Origin: Neurospora tetrasperma FGSC 2508
Lineage: Eukaryota; Ascomycota; Sordariomycetes; Sordariales; Sordariaceae
Length of the DNA: 64,000 bases
Assembly (NCBI RefSeq): GCF_000213175.1
Contig: NW_009799099.1
Span: 5,025,161 to 5,089,160, forward strand
Direction: 5' to 3'
The position numbers were made by a program, and so were the translations under genes. How positions within the stretch are numbered: position 1 is the first letter of the stretch; every line of letters starts with the position of its first letter. Of this stretch, positions 47,870-60,529 are shown one piece after another. The notes beneath the pieces were generated by a model, which was not told the DNA's origin, searched no databases, and worked only from the letters and a program-made list of their open reading frames with translations.

Positions 47870-49539
47870 CTTGGGCGATTTTTTTTTTCTGTTTTGATCT
47901 GACCGTTGATGGTGTTGTCGATTGAGGTAGGTTTGCGAAGAAAATCACTCGTGATCTCCCACTTCTTAATAGTGTTGGCTTGTTTGTCCGTGACCACGAT
48001 GTTGAGAAGAATGATAAAATAAAAATAAGGAGGTCAGACCGACATCTGATTGAGAGGAGATAACCGTGATATATCACCCACCACCATCATCACTTTTATC
48101 AAGTTACCGCTCGTTATCCCCCTCTCACTTCAAAACTGAGCGCAAAACCTGACGCGAGATGACAAAACCGTTTCCTCACACCGCGCATCAACACACCCTC
48201 CATAGATACCACTGTACCACACACCGCGGCAGACTCACATCAATGAAGCCCTTCCTCATCACCACCATCTTTTCCGATACGATGCTTCACCCGAGTCTAC
48301 CCAAGCTTACCCAGTTCCTTCATGGTCCTACACAGGACTGGATGGCAGTCTCTCGTCATCAAGGTCACTCTTTTCTTGGCATGCCACTATATGATGCTCC
48401 AGTGAACACTTCCTTTGGCTCATTTTTCTTTTTCGGTGATTTCAAACGACTTCCTCATTTCATTTCCATGTTTTCCATTTCTGCACGTGGATGTATCCTG
48501 GTATGCATTGGCTTAGTTTGTGAACAGCTCATGGTTGGTCCAACAGTACTTTGAATCTCTTGATATCCCATGTCTGATGTCTCTGCCTTGATCTACCTTG
48601 GTCTCCTCCTATCGGCACTTATCGAACCAGAACTAGGTACCAGAGCCACCTAGTAGCGGGAGGCCTCTCATTTTTCTCCATCCGTGCCCAAGGCTTCTAG
48701 TCTACGTGACGTGTGACAAACAGAAATGCCGGAACGAATGATCTAACCGTACCGTGCCTGCTATTGTATCACAATCACGAGAACAGGGCTTGACTTGGTT
48801 TCGCTTCCAATCATGTCCAGCAAGCATCACCTTGGAATGTTGGAGGCGCTGTGAACGAGGCCGACAAGAAAACTAGAGATACTTGGCATCAATTCGGAAA
48901 CTGAATGGACGACCTATGGCCCGTCGGCATAAGAACACCTGAAACGGCTGAGATTGGGGAGGGGGGAAACAGATGCCGGGTGGTAGTCTAAATCGGATTC
49001 TGGGATGAAGTCATGGCACAGAATTCGTGGATTTTCATTGGTCTGATCTGTTCTTGGGTATTCTGAAAGAAATGCCTACCTTTCAAAGCTGAAAAATTAC
49101 TTGGGTTGTGTTACTTCCAAGGGCTTCTAGTGCTCGAGATCGTTATGCTTCTGAAGGTCTTCTGTGTTGCTTTGGTAGGGTTTTGAAATTACATCTTAAA
49201 GCCTCGAACAGGACATGATTTGTGAAAGTATTTGTTATCGGTCTTGTTTTCCCCTTCGTTATTATCACAGGTGTCTCGCCTTGCAGAGTGCACTCACCCT
49301 TATACCTGAGAAGATAGGACGTGTTTTCTTCTTGTCAAGTCCATCTGACCGAGATCTCTCAACATAAGGGTCAGAAAATTAGAATATCAGTTTCGCAAAT
49401 CCGTCAGAGACCAGTCATTACCACCAAAAGCAAAACGCTGTTCCATCGCCACACCAAAACGTATCCTCACAAGTGAAACTACTATACCTTCATACCTACT
49501 GGTCCACAGCCCCAGTAGTAGGGTCCCTTGACATATCCC
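47870..49539. other. Intergenic region upstream of the MARVEL gene
   Basis: No gene recognised. A 131-codon frame at 48159-48554 lacks any domain. The region also forms the 3' flank of the HAM1-like gene. Confidence 0.45.
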
Positions 49540-51840
49540 TCATGTCATCAAGGTAGTGTGAACGTCAAACACGCTATTCCTCCATCCATCCTGATCATTC
49601 TCTCGAATCCTCTGTGACGCCTGCGTAGCCTCTTCATTCCACAACTTGACGATACTTCCAGGAGCATACACTCCATCAAACACGCCCCTTCCAGGATCCG
49701 TGATACCCAGCCGTATGTTGACATCCGGATCATCAGGAGGCGTCAACCTCGCCAAGACAGCCTTGAAGAACGTCTTGAGATCATCCGGATCCGCAATGCG
49801 CGTGGCGCGAAGTCTCTCCCTAGCGAACAGGATCTCGCGGTTGGCAAACTGTAAGGATTGGGCGATGCCCATGGCGATTTGCATCTCGATCGTCTTCTTG
49901 ATGACGGGCTTCACGAAGGGCTTGAAGAGCCAGGCAAGCCAACTGAACTTGCTTTGGCGCAAGGTGAAATCGAGCTTGTGGATTTCGCATCGGACGCTGC
50001 GGAGGGAGAGAATTTTGTCCATCCTGTCTCGACCAACTTCTACGTCGATCTCGAGATCCATACCTCTTTCATCCATTGCAAAGGAAGCGATTCCTTCGTC
50101 GACGTAGCGCAGTAAGCCGGTGTGTACCTTCATCCAGAAGCCGACTTCTTCGGCGCGGACCGAGAGTCCATCGATCTTGATTCTCACTAGACTCTTCATT
50201 GCTGATGTTGTGCGGAATCTGGCTTTGCGGATTTCAATGTCGTTGAGGGTCTCAATACGAAGCTTGTATGGGAAGAAAGAAGTGTGGTTGATTGTCTTGC
50301 CAGGCTCTAGGATGAGGTTTTCAAGCAAGATGTCAATCTCTGGCGTAGCGATCTCCAGTCGGGGAATAGGAATGTAGTTGATTGCTTGAATGAGCAATGG
50401 AACAAAAACGTTGATGCAGTCGGTCACAAGGTCTGTGTTAATGTAGTGCTGTTTTGGTGACAAGATCTTGCCAATGGCGGCCGTAGTCTGAAGCAGACCT
50501 AAGATATCACGATCACGCATAACAGAATGGAAGGTGGATTGCAACTGTGACAACAAACCATCAATGTCATCACGCAGGGAAGAGCGAGAAGTGAGCTGTT
50601 GAGACCGATCTCGGAGCTCCTGGAAACGCTCCTCGGCATGGTCAAAGAAGGACGGGTCGGTGAACATCTCCTGGGCAGCGTTGCCTAGCTCATTGATCAG
50701 CTTCTCGAATTCGGGGTCGCTGTGGGCATGGTCCATGACCAGCTTGAACCTCTTTTCCAATTCCTCCCATTCTTTCTGTTCGCCAAAGGACTTGATGAAG
50801 AGCCAGAAGTTTTCGAGAGCCTTATCCATCTCTGGGTTATGATCAACGGCTTCCTCAGTAGTCTGGAGTGTATCGCGAGCGATGCGCGAGTATACCATAG
50901 CATATCGTTTTAGGAGGAGCGAGAATGTCGATACTGAATCCGAGTAGTCCCTGCGGTCTCGCAGCTTGGTGACCGCCTGCTTGAGACGGTATAGCAGAGT
51001 ATCCGTCTCGTCGCTATGTAGCTTGTTGATGATGCTGCTTTCGGCTTCCTGAGCGACAGTTGCGACAGTGTCTCCAAGCACCTGCCCAACTTCGGCAACC
51101 TCAGCCTCCAAGTCCTGCTGGACTGGTTTGTCGGCTGTTTCGTCGTTCCCCGGTTTTGCTATTGATTCTCTCTCATCCTTCCAAGGCTCCAGGCGCTCAC
51201 CTGCCTCTTTGGATGCGGCGGAAAGGGCAAATGCAGTATCGCGAAACACCTCGCGAGAAACTACACCAAGATCCGAGAGGAAGAGACGAAAGTCGGAGTT
51301 GGTCAAAAGCAAGGACCCGACTGTCTGGATGCTCTTATACACTGTTTTGGATAAGAACCATCAGTAACTGTCGATGTACGTAGACAAAAGCTGGGACAAG
51401 AACTTACCGGCAGCGGTATCAGCCTTGGCTTTAGCCTTGGTAGCACGTTCGGCGATTTGTTCCATGTCGACGGACACACGAGCCTTGGAGAGGTACCATA
51501 GGAAATCCTGGATCTGGTCCTGGCTGTTCTTGTGCTCTAAGAGCTGAATGAGTTGGGTAATCCATTTCCGGGAGTAGAAAACAAGTGCCCGTCCCGAGTC
51601 GCTGAGGCCGGAGTTGTCTGGATTCAGAATATCGGAGGAGAGAAGGGTTCGAAGGTTGGCGATGGCTTGGTCGTTGGACGGCATGTATCCCTTGGAAAGG
51701 GCACGCAGCATCTGGTAGGTATGTAATTTCTGGTGCAGCTTTCTCTGCAACACGGTATCATCGTCGTAATGAGACAACAGAGGTTCCTCCTCGTCCGCAC
51801 GCCTCGTGCGGCCTCCAAAACACGATGATATCAAATCCAT
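49540..51840 (-). CDS. HAM1-like lipid-transfer-fold (BPI/LBP-related) protein
   Basis: Two exons, 51840-51408 and 51341-49540, with a 66-nt GTAAGT...ACAG intron, give 744 residues. The order of features fits the fungal HAM1-like family: a Met-Asp-Leu-start N-terminus with a Cys, LKQAVTKLR/VSTFSLLLKRY helical repeats, acidic helices up to about 390, then a tubular-lipid-binding-like region with PRLEIATPEIDILLENLIL, KLRIETLNDIEI, SLVRIKIDGLSVRAEEVGFWMKV and a C-terminal LGITDPGRGVFDGVYAPGSI. This C-terminal part resembles the BPI/LBP half-barrel that binds lipids. There is no signal peptide, so it is probably cytosolic or associated with membrane contact sites. Family assignment is from remembered sequence features; the biochemical role is not established. 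Confidence 0.8.
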
Positions 51841-53971
51841 GCCGGCGGTGTCGATGTGGACACTGGTGTCGACAGTGACGGTGACAGTGACGAGCGCCAG
51901 ATCACATTAGTTTTCCCTTCTGGGAGTAATCTTGCCAAGGTGACAGTGGAGACGGATATGCAGATATGATTGCAATTTGAGATGAAGCTGTTGGGAGTTC
52001 GTGACTGGACTCTAGATGCTCCCGGTTAACGATGTCCAGCATCGTCAATTTCTTCAGGTTGCTGGGTTATTGTAGGCACATGAGCATGTTACCATAGTTG
52101 GTGCATTGCTGTGTTGTACGGAAGTGGTAGCTTTGGGGCAGGTACAGCTGCCAGTGGTACAGCAATCACAATGACGTCATTCATCTTGAGGGGGAGCATA
52201 TTCTCCGGCTGCAGACTATGGGCTCGTAGTGTAGTGTAAGTGTATAATATTGCCTGGTGCCCCGCACTCCACGCGTTTCACTGTAATGATTGAGAACACC
52301 GAAAAGTGCAAGCCGCTCTTGTTGGATACGGCCAACCAGAAAGGAAGGAAGCCCAAGGGCTGATTTTCCATTCGTCCAGGGGTAGAACGATGGCTTTTCC
52401 ACTAGAGAATCTATTGGAGGCTAGAAAAGCGACAACGAAAAGGCTTGATTCTGGAGTTGTCTAACGGAAGAGGAGAAACGGGAAACCAGGGCAGCCTAAA
52501 TACCCAGGGAAGGGAGTGCCAGTAAATGGGCAAGGCCAGTGAATGGACGGCCCAGGGCACGGACTTCCAACAGAATCCATCCTTGATTTCTCCACTTCAA
52601 CCACCACCGCCCGTTGCTTGTTCCTTTGAAGCCATCTCGATCTCCTTGAGGTGACTGACTTTCGTTGTTGGATTCTGCAAGTGTCTTGAAAGTTCAGAGC
52701 TGATACAGAAGTTTGGCCGTGGGGTGATGCCGCCTGAGCGCCTTCAAATACATTTGACCAATGTCGGCTTTTATTATACACAGCAAGTACACTAGGTAAT
52801 GTAAATCCGTCATTGCTTGGCACGCCATCCTCAAACAGGACTAGACTATGCTCGCACCGCCACGAGTTCTCCATTGTAATTTCTTGTCAGTTTGGTGCTT
52901 ATCGAGTGACATCCAACGATTCGGAGAATTCGCATATCCTCCACATTTTACTCCATGGCGTTCTCTCTTTTTGATGGTTGTCGACGGAATTTCGATAACT
53001 GCTTGATTGAGACTTGGGGCCATTCTGGAAGTCTACCTGTGGTCTGGGCCAATCAGCTCCAAGCTTCGAGATATGCCCAGCTCTGGGGCGCCGGTCACCA
53101 GCACTTTCGTTTGGTCGAACATGGTCTCACATCGCTTCATGTGAAAGAAAGGTCGCGAAAGGGTCAACTGCGGTTAGGTTAGTGTACAGACACCAGACGA
53201 CAAGATGCCATAAGATATGTACGGCCTTGCAAACTGAGGCGAATGACTGTGCCGGGTTACCCCCTTGGCATGCGGTTGTTTATAAGCAAGCAACGTGACT
53301 CTTTTTTGCTTTGACTCGGGACTCCGGCTCGCGCGAGCTTACTGAACTTATGCACTGCCACATTCGTCCACGCAGCGCTCGGCGGGTACGGATTTGGATT
53401 TTCAAAGGGAGCGAGTGAATATCAAAATCTTGACGGTTGTTTTTTCTCTCCCCCAAAGACATTATCAACCAACAGCAACAGAAATCGTCTTCTTCCACCT
53501 GATATTAATCAGACTTTTGCAGCTGCAGGTGTGGCGGTTATTGCAGTCGATCGTTTCCCATCTGGCCCGAGCTCCTGCGTCAGCAACGTCAGTGACATCT
53601 AGACTCCGGTCATTCTGCACCAGTGAGCCATCAAGCGCTGCAAGGTCCCCTCCACGCGGTCCACGCCCTTGACGCTTTCGAAACCAAGTGACACCACAAG
53701 CATCCGCAACGATACCCTCCCACTGCAGCAGTAAGGCCACTAGTTCGTTCTATCTACTACCTACGGTACCTGTGTGGTCACCCGCATTCGCGGGCGCATT
53801 CCATTCGCGTTCCGCAACCTTCGCCCGTCGTAAGGCACAAATCCACCAAAGCCGCAAGCCGTAGGATCGATCCCCAACGAAAGAGTACAAACCCTTGGCC
53901 TCGTCGCCATACCCGCGAGAGGGCGTCATCAGAGAGAAAAGCAAGAAAAGAACACCAAGAGTACAAACAAG
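51841..53971. other. Intergenic region between the divergent HAM1-like and patatin-like genes
   Basis: About 2.1 kb holding both promoters. A 137-codon minus-strand frame at 52461-52874 begins with ATG but has no recognisable domain; I leave it uncalled. Confidence 0.45.
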
Positions 53972-56095
53972 ATGGAGGGTGGGCTCAAGAGAAAAGACAC
54001 CACAAAAGGGCCGCCTTTGCGCATCTTATCGCTCGGTGGGTCTCCCCCTAGAAACAACAGACACCTTCCCCTGTGCGCATCAAACACAGCTATTGTATGA
54101 GGAACCAGGCTGTCGGCGCCATGCATTGAAACACCGTCTCGCTAACCAACACCGTGACAGATGGCGGAGGCGTCCGTGGTTATTCCATGTTCCTCATCAT
54201 CCAGGAGTTGATGCACCGCACCTTTGTCGAAATCGAAGGCAGAGCACCGCGCCGCTCCGAGATTCCCAAACCATGCGACCACTTCGACCTTATCGTCGGT
54301 ACCGGCACTGGCGGCCTGATTGCGATTATGCTTGGAAGGTTACGGCTCGATCTGGAGACATGCAAGGAACTCTATGTGCGCCTTACCCGCAAGGTCTTTG
54401 AGACGGACAAGACCATTGCCGGCATTCCCTACCGATCTACCATATTCAAGGCGACAAAGCTGGAGGAAGCCATTCAGGACTGCGTGAGGGAACATACCAT
54501 CAACGACAGGGAAGGAAACGACGGCGCTGTCTCGGATACCTTCAGTCCTTTGAGTGCCGTCTCCCGCTCAAGCGCCGCCTCTTCTTATCCCAGAAGACAC
54601 GCCAGCAATGCCAGTGTCGTTAGTTTTAGCGCAAGGAGTCCTAGTGCACAATCAGCAAAACCGGCATTCTCTTCGCGCTGGGGAAATCCCCATGCTCGTC
54701 TGTACGACGAGAGGGAAAACCGGACAAAAACGTGAGTATCTCAGAAAGAGTCCTAGCTTGGACGATTGACTGCTGACAAAATTGTTCAGTGCCGTGACGG
54801 CCATGTACAAGGGATCTCCTAGAAACGCGAAGCCAGCTGTGCTTCGCTCCTACGACTCGAGAAAGGAACCTGCCCCCGAATTCGATTGCACGATTTGGCA
54901 AGCAGGCCGAGCCACCTGCGCTATTGGACTTGCCTTCAAGCCCATACAAATCGGCCAGTCTATTTTTCATGATGATGGTGCTGGCGTCTTTAACCCTTCC
55001 ATGTACGCCCTGGATGAAGCGGTAGTTAACGAGTGGCCCGGACGGGAAGTTGGGGTATTCGTCAGTGTTGGGACAGGAAAGCGGCCAAAGGGAAGTGACA
55101 TGAACTCCACTCTCTGGTACGAGGGGTTTATGGGCGAGTTCGCGGACGCACGGAGGAAGTTGATTGCCAAGATCGAGGGGTGCGAGAAGATTCACGAGAT
55201 GATGAAGAAGGAGCATCTGGTAAAGCGTGGCGTCAACATTGAGAACTACTACCGCTTCAACGTTGAGGTCGGCGTTGGCGAGTTTGGTATGAACGAGTGG
55301 CACAGGTTATCCGACATCAGCACAAACACCAGGCGATATTTGCAGCGGGACGACGAGCAGAGAATGGTTCAGGGCGCATCGGCCAAGCTTGCAAAGATCC
55401 ACTTCGCAAAGCAGCGATGGGAGCGTGCCAACAGCAACAGCACCGCACCTGGCCCTATTCCCGAATTGATCAAGACTACACCCAGCATTTCCATGCCCCT
55501 AGCTGTCGAACTACCTGGCGATATGCCAATCTACCCTCCCCAGCGACTCGGCACGCCACCAAGCCGACAGTCCTACGAATCCGGCTTCGACGCGCTCTCT
55601 GTTCCAGGACATAGCGCTAATGGCATCAACACTCCCTCGCCCAGATCCTCAGCCGAGCGCGTTCACTCGGCAAAAAGCAGCAGCAGCCACCTAGCGCCCA
55701 GTCGTCCAGCCCCCGCCGTCCCTCCTCCAGCCTCATTCGGGACCGACGACTCAGACAAACTCGTCGCCATCGCCCCAACTCCCGCACAATGGCGCAACGC
55801 TTCAGGGCAAGATAAGATCGCCATCGTTACCGAGGACGACCAGCCCAGGCACCCCTGGTATCCTGGATACCAGAACCAGCAGTACCAGCAGCATTTCCAG
55901 TACCCGCCGAGGATAGAACCGCCACCACTCCCGCCCAAGACGCCCTTGTCCTCGGCAGACGGACTGATCTCCCCGATTAGTCTCAATGGCAGGCAGAACA
56001 CCCTGCCGGCTGCGTATGTGCCGTATCCGATTGACGATGACGAGGAGCCACCTGTTGTGAACATGGCGAGGAAACCTAATTATAATGTGAGGTGA
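53972..56095 (+). CDS. Patatin-like phospholipase-family protein lacking the nucleophile serine
   Basis: Three exons (53972-54035, 54161-54731, 54790-56095) give 646 residues. The first intron splits the Asp codon of DGGGVRGYS (oxyanion-hole motif, residues 22-30), so the first exon is well fixed. Residues 62-80 read DLIVGTGTGGLIAIMLGRL: where patatins have G-x-S-x-G, the Ser is Gly70 (codon GGC at 54304-54306). The dyad Asp is present in DDGAGV (D274). After the catalytic domain (to about 400) comes a long Pro/Ser/Gln-rich disordered tail with SH3-ligand-like PPPLPPK. Patatin enzymes hydrolyse phospholipid acyl chains in the cytosol; without the Ser, catalysis by the usual dyad is not expected, so a pseudoenzyme or a family-specific variation is likely. 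I believe close fungal homologues share GTGTGG, but this is from memory. Confidence 0.88.
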
Positions 56096-59000
56096 AGGGG
56101 AAAAGATGCGCATGATACCACGAGTGAGGAATGAGAGGAAGAGGAACACGCCATGCCTGCCGGCGGGTGATGGTGAAGTGGTGTAGTGTGGTTAGACACA
56201 AGCACTCAAACAAACCATTAGCCATGTGTCACCGCGATCCGATTGACTGGATACGAAATGGAGCGGGCATTGGAAAGCCAACCTAAGCAAACGTTTCACA
56301 CAAAACTTGAAGACGAGGAAAGTGGGGCAGCGAGATGGAGAGACGGGGAGGGATGCGGAAAGGAAAGGACGAGAACAATATACCACACACACAATCTCGT
56401 GGGCGAACGACGGCAATACTCCTTGATATGACGTTATGACACGGAATACGCAATGATACCACTACTTACCAATACCACGTATTTTTCATATCTAACTATA
56501 TATAATATACTCTATACCAGTTCTTATTGCATCAGAGGGGCGGGTGAATAGGGGTTGATTCTGAGGATGGATACCAATCGGCCCGCAACGAGAAGTGTAT
56601 TTAGCTACCAAGAAGATGTATAATGACTTCTGCTTTTCATGACTTTCTTGATGGCCCCTCCGGCTCTATTTTAGTTGTTGGCTTTGGTATTTCCCTAGTG
56701 TTTTCTACTGGCGCGATGGTCACGGTGGCAGGAGAGGGAGGGAGAGGGGGGGGGGGTCAAATCGACTCTAGAAGATGACTGAAAATGAGAATGGAAGTGT
56801 TCTGCCAGAATTGCGCTTCATTAAGAGCGCCATCTGGATGGTATGTGGACCATGACTGATTAATGATGGGTCGGTCTTGTTTGCTTCTCTTCCTTTTTTT
56901 TTTTTTTTTTGGGAAAGATACCTGAGATCAGTGTTGGCGTCACTTGTTCAGCTGCGTTCCAGCTTTTTATCGAAATTTTTGCATGTGTCGCAATGAAGTC
57001 TCTCCACTTAATTTCTTCCATGTGTCTCTCTTCGGCAGGCGTCGTTACCCGGCTTTGGTCATTCTGTATCTCGTCTAGCCTATCAAATATCTTCTACCTT
57101 TGCTTCTGCCAGCCACTCATGCCCCTCGCTCGCACTTTATCTTTTTACCACATGTCGAAAGAAAATCATCCATCAATCAACGAGAGCGAGCTGAGCCCTG
57201 TTAGCGACGTATACCAATTATAGCAAATCAGCACAGTCACACTACATGTTCTGGCAGGCAGTCATCACACAGCACAGCACCAACACCACAGCAACCACAT
57301 CAATCACAGATATGGATCAGCTGGACTGTAATTAGGAAAGAAAAACACAAGAGAGGGAGATTCTTTTTTCCTTTCTTTCTATCTCCTCGTGCCCATGTCA
57401 TCTCACTCACTTGTGTCTTGTGTAATGGTGTTTATCAAACATCCAGAAAAGGCGGGGAAGAGAGGAGTGGACCGGAGTGGTTTGGTTTACGAAGTCTTCA
57501 AGGGCAGTGGTGGCACGCATTGGAAGCCTGGTCTCATAAGGAACACAGGCTCGGGATGAGTTCCGGTTTTTGGATCAACTTGTACATACCGCGATTCTGA
57601 GGGTGTGAACATCTTGATTGGGTAGAAGGCTGTAGGTGGTTAGGGTAAGGAGGAGCAAAAAAAAAAAGGAAATATCGGGCTTACTTTTCGGGTAACAACG
57701 CTCTCGAGCTAGCTGGGTACCAAGTTGGGTAACTGGGTACAAGACCCTTCTAGACCCTCATTTCTGTTGGACTGGAATTTGCTTGCTCTAATAATGTTTG
57801 GTTTGACCTTCGGTCCGGATACAGAGCTTGATCATCATACCCATGCCCGACTGCATCCCTTCATGATACCGGGCGCATATTCCGTGAGAGAAGTGGTGAT
57901 TCAAACTCGACATGCCGACCCAAGGGTTCGGTTTGGGTGGAGCTGTTACCCCTTCAGCCCTACGTCACAGTGCAGTTCAGTGCCGGTAGCGTCGATCAAG
58001 GGTAATCATGCTTAATTGGATCTCTTCCACTCGATCTTTTTTTTTCATACGAGCGGTAAGACACCTATAAATTGGGATAAAAGAAGCGAGATGCTCTGTT
58101 ATGGCCCTAGAAGCTGAAACACCGGTAACGGATAGACTATCAGATATCGAGGGCCTCTTGTTACGTTACATTGTACGGATGGGCTTCATCAGATAGTAAA
58201 CATCACACCCCTATTATGCGAAAAGTCTTGGCATTCATTACTCGTGGGCGAGGGGGGAAAAAAGCTCTCGGACAGAGGACAGGCAGGTCCATGCCAGACA
58301 GCTCGAATTGTGTCATCCGTGTGCAGCTGTGCCTCTTTTCAGAGTAATAGCGCTAAGGCCTTCCCGGCAGTTGAGGAGGGGAAGGAGGGGAAGAGTCTTT
58401 CCTCACTGACGATGCATGTTGAGCCATGTGCCTTTCTTCATAATGGTCATGGTGCCAGATGAGGATTGCATTCGGGCTAGTCTCGCCATGGTAAGGATGT
58501 AGGGGCACTTAGCTTTTGCATTTTGATGTTCTGTGACTGGTCCGCAACTCTTTCGGAATGACCCTCGGTGGTATTCCAAGTGGGAGGTTCTGTATCGTGC
58601 AGGCGAGGATCATGGGCACTTGTACCAGATTTCCCCTTCACATCGGTACATCCTCAACATGCTGTTGGATCTACCCTGGAAAGGTACTCAGCTGATATTT
58701 GCTTGATGAGGGTTAAGCCAGCTTTGTCTCTACTGGCTCGATCTCTGCTTACCACTCGGCTTCTGTATCGAGCTGGCGGCACGAGACGACGGTATGTGAG
58801 ACCTGTACCTGTCAGTCGCCGCAACGTAGTTCTGGGGCAACTTCCTGTTCGCTTGGCGGCTGCTGATCCGGCAGCTCATCCCTGCTATACTGATGCACTG
58901 CCACAATGGCCTAACGTGAGAGATTTCCTGTCGACCTACCCAAGACTCGAGTCAGCGGCAGGGCAACCAAAATTAACCCCAGTTCAATACGTTTGTCTGG

Positions 59001-60529
59001 GGGCTTGTGACGGTCTAACGAAAACGAGGAAACGCCTCCACTTCACCTTCATTGAAACCACTAGTCCGGTATTGATCACGTAGACCGCCAATTTGCAAAC
59101 TACCTGTCGAGTCCTCGAGGTCTCGCAGTGGTATCCAACTTGAACAACTCTCGAGGCACAGATCCCGCGACCATTTTCCAAAATAGGCTCGAGGGCGAGC
59201 GTATTATGACGCTGTGAAGGGAGTGGCTTCTACATACCAGGTTGGGGAAGATCAGGACCTATTAGAATATTCAAGTCTACACACGTCCGTTCCAAGTTGC
59301 ATCGCCCTATGTATGTCGTTGATTTCCATTGTTGAGGGGGTATGCCGTTAATGTCAGTTGTCTGTTGCCAAACCATTCAAGAATTCAGGACTTCTTCGTG
59401 TCAGGGGTTGTAGTCAGCAGCACCTTGGGTTCTTCATGATCCATCATCGCGCGCAATAATTGTGTCGACGCTTGTGTGCTGGCTTACGGGGTAGAACAAG
59501 TGAGGTTGCAACAGGAGTCTCTGCGGTGTACCCTGTTCAGATTATGTCAAACCAATAGTCTCCGTGTCGAGCCATTGCTTCCGAAGGTGGATGCTTGTCA
59601 CCTCCGCAGGCTTGGAAATGAAAAAAAAGTGATGAGCTGTATGCAGATCACCGTGGTCTGTTGTTCTAGGCTTTGCCCTTCTTACTTTAGCACATCTCGC
59701 TTCTTGTGAAGCAGACCGTCACCAGTGATGGGTTCCTGGCAACCCGAGCGGCAGGTTATACGCTAATCCCAAAGAGTCTGAAAGCCGAAGGTGTGCAGGG
59801 TGAAGCCTGATACCTGTTCCTTGTTGCAACCATCATTCGGAACGGGACTTAGCTATAAGTCAGCCTTATGGCCTGCTATGCTCATGTTCGGCGCAAACCC
59901 CAATGACTGTTGTGCTGTCAAAATCGCCGTCCAGACAGGACCATGTCCGAGGCCACACGTCCTCCTGTCGGCCGGTCTTCGCGTGCCGAGAGGACGACAA
60001 CGTCTTGTGGGGAGTGCCGGAGAAGAAAACAAAAGGTACGATAATTCCAAGCTGGTGTCATGTTCGAGTCTCAACAGGATAGCAAGGCCCAACTTAGCCA
60101 GAACATCATCTGTACTGGTCTGTCTTAGACTGACGGCATGTTCCCTTTTCCGTAGTGCAATCAGGGTCAACCATGTAGCAACTGCGCAAGGCGGTTTCCA
60201 CAACCGTTATGCGAGTATAAACCGAGCAGCAGGTACACATACCAGCTCCATGATCAAGGCATAATTGTCTATGGGAAAGGAAACTAACCGGATGGATCCA
60301 AAGACGGCCTAGCGTAACTCCCATCTCCCAGCAATCGGCCTTTGCAATATCCGTATTGCCTTCATCGGGACGGTACAGCGGGAAGTACGAAATTGAAGGG
60401 GCCCGTCATCCCCTCTTACCCCCGCGGCAGACATCGTCATCATGGGTAGCGAGTCCTGGAAGAGAGATTGGAGCAGTGACAGTGCACTGGTCAGGGATAG
60501 ACATTGGAACTCAGCTTCCCGTGTCTGCT
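56096..60529. other. 4.4 kb gene-poor stretch before the transcription-factor-like gene
   Basis: A T run at 56896-56911 and G-rich tract at 56730-56755 are low complexity. Frames of up to 171 codons (58568-59083, plus) and 157 codons (59791-60264, plus) have no recognisable domain. I looked here for a Zn2Cys6 cluster (C-x2-C-x6-C) that could belong to the following gene and did not find one. The frame of that gene is open upstream to about 60356 but without an ATG. Confidence 0.4.

Noticed and set aside
58568-59083. 171-codon plus-strand frame
   Set aside because: Arg-rich text without motif; considered as a possible upstream exon of the transcription-factor-like gene but it lacks a cysteine cluster and is too far away.
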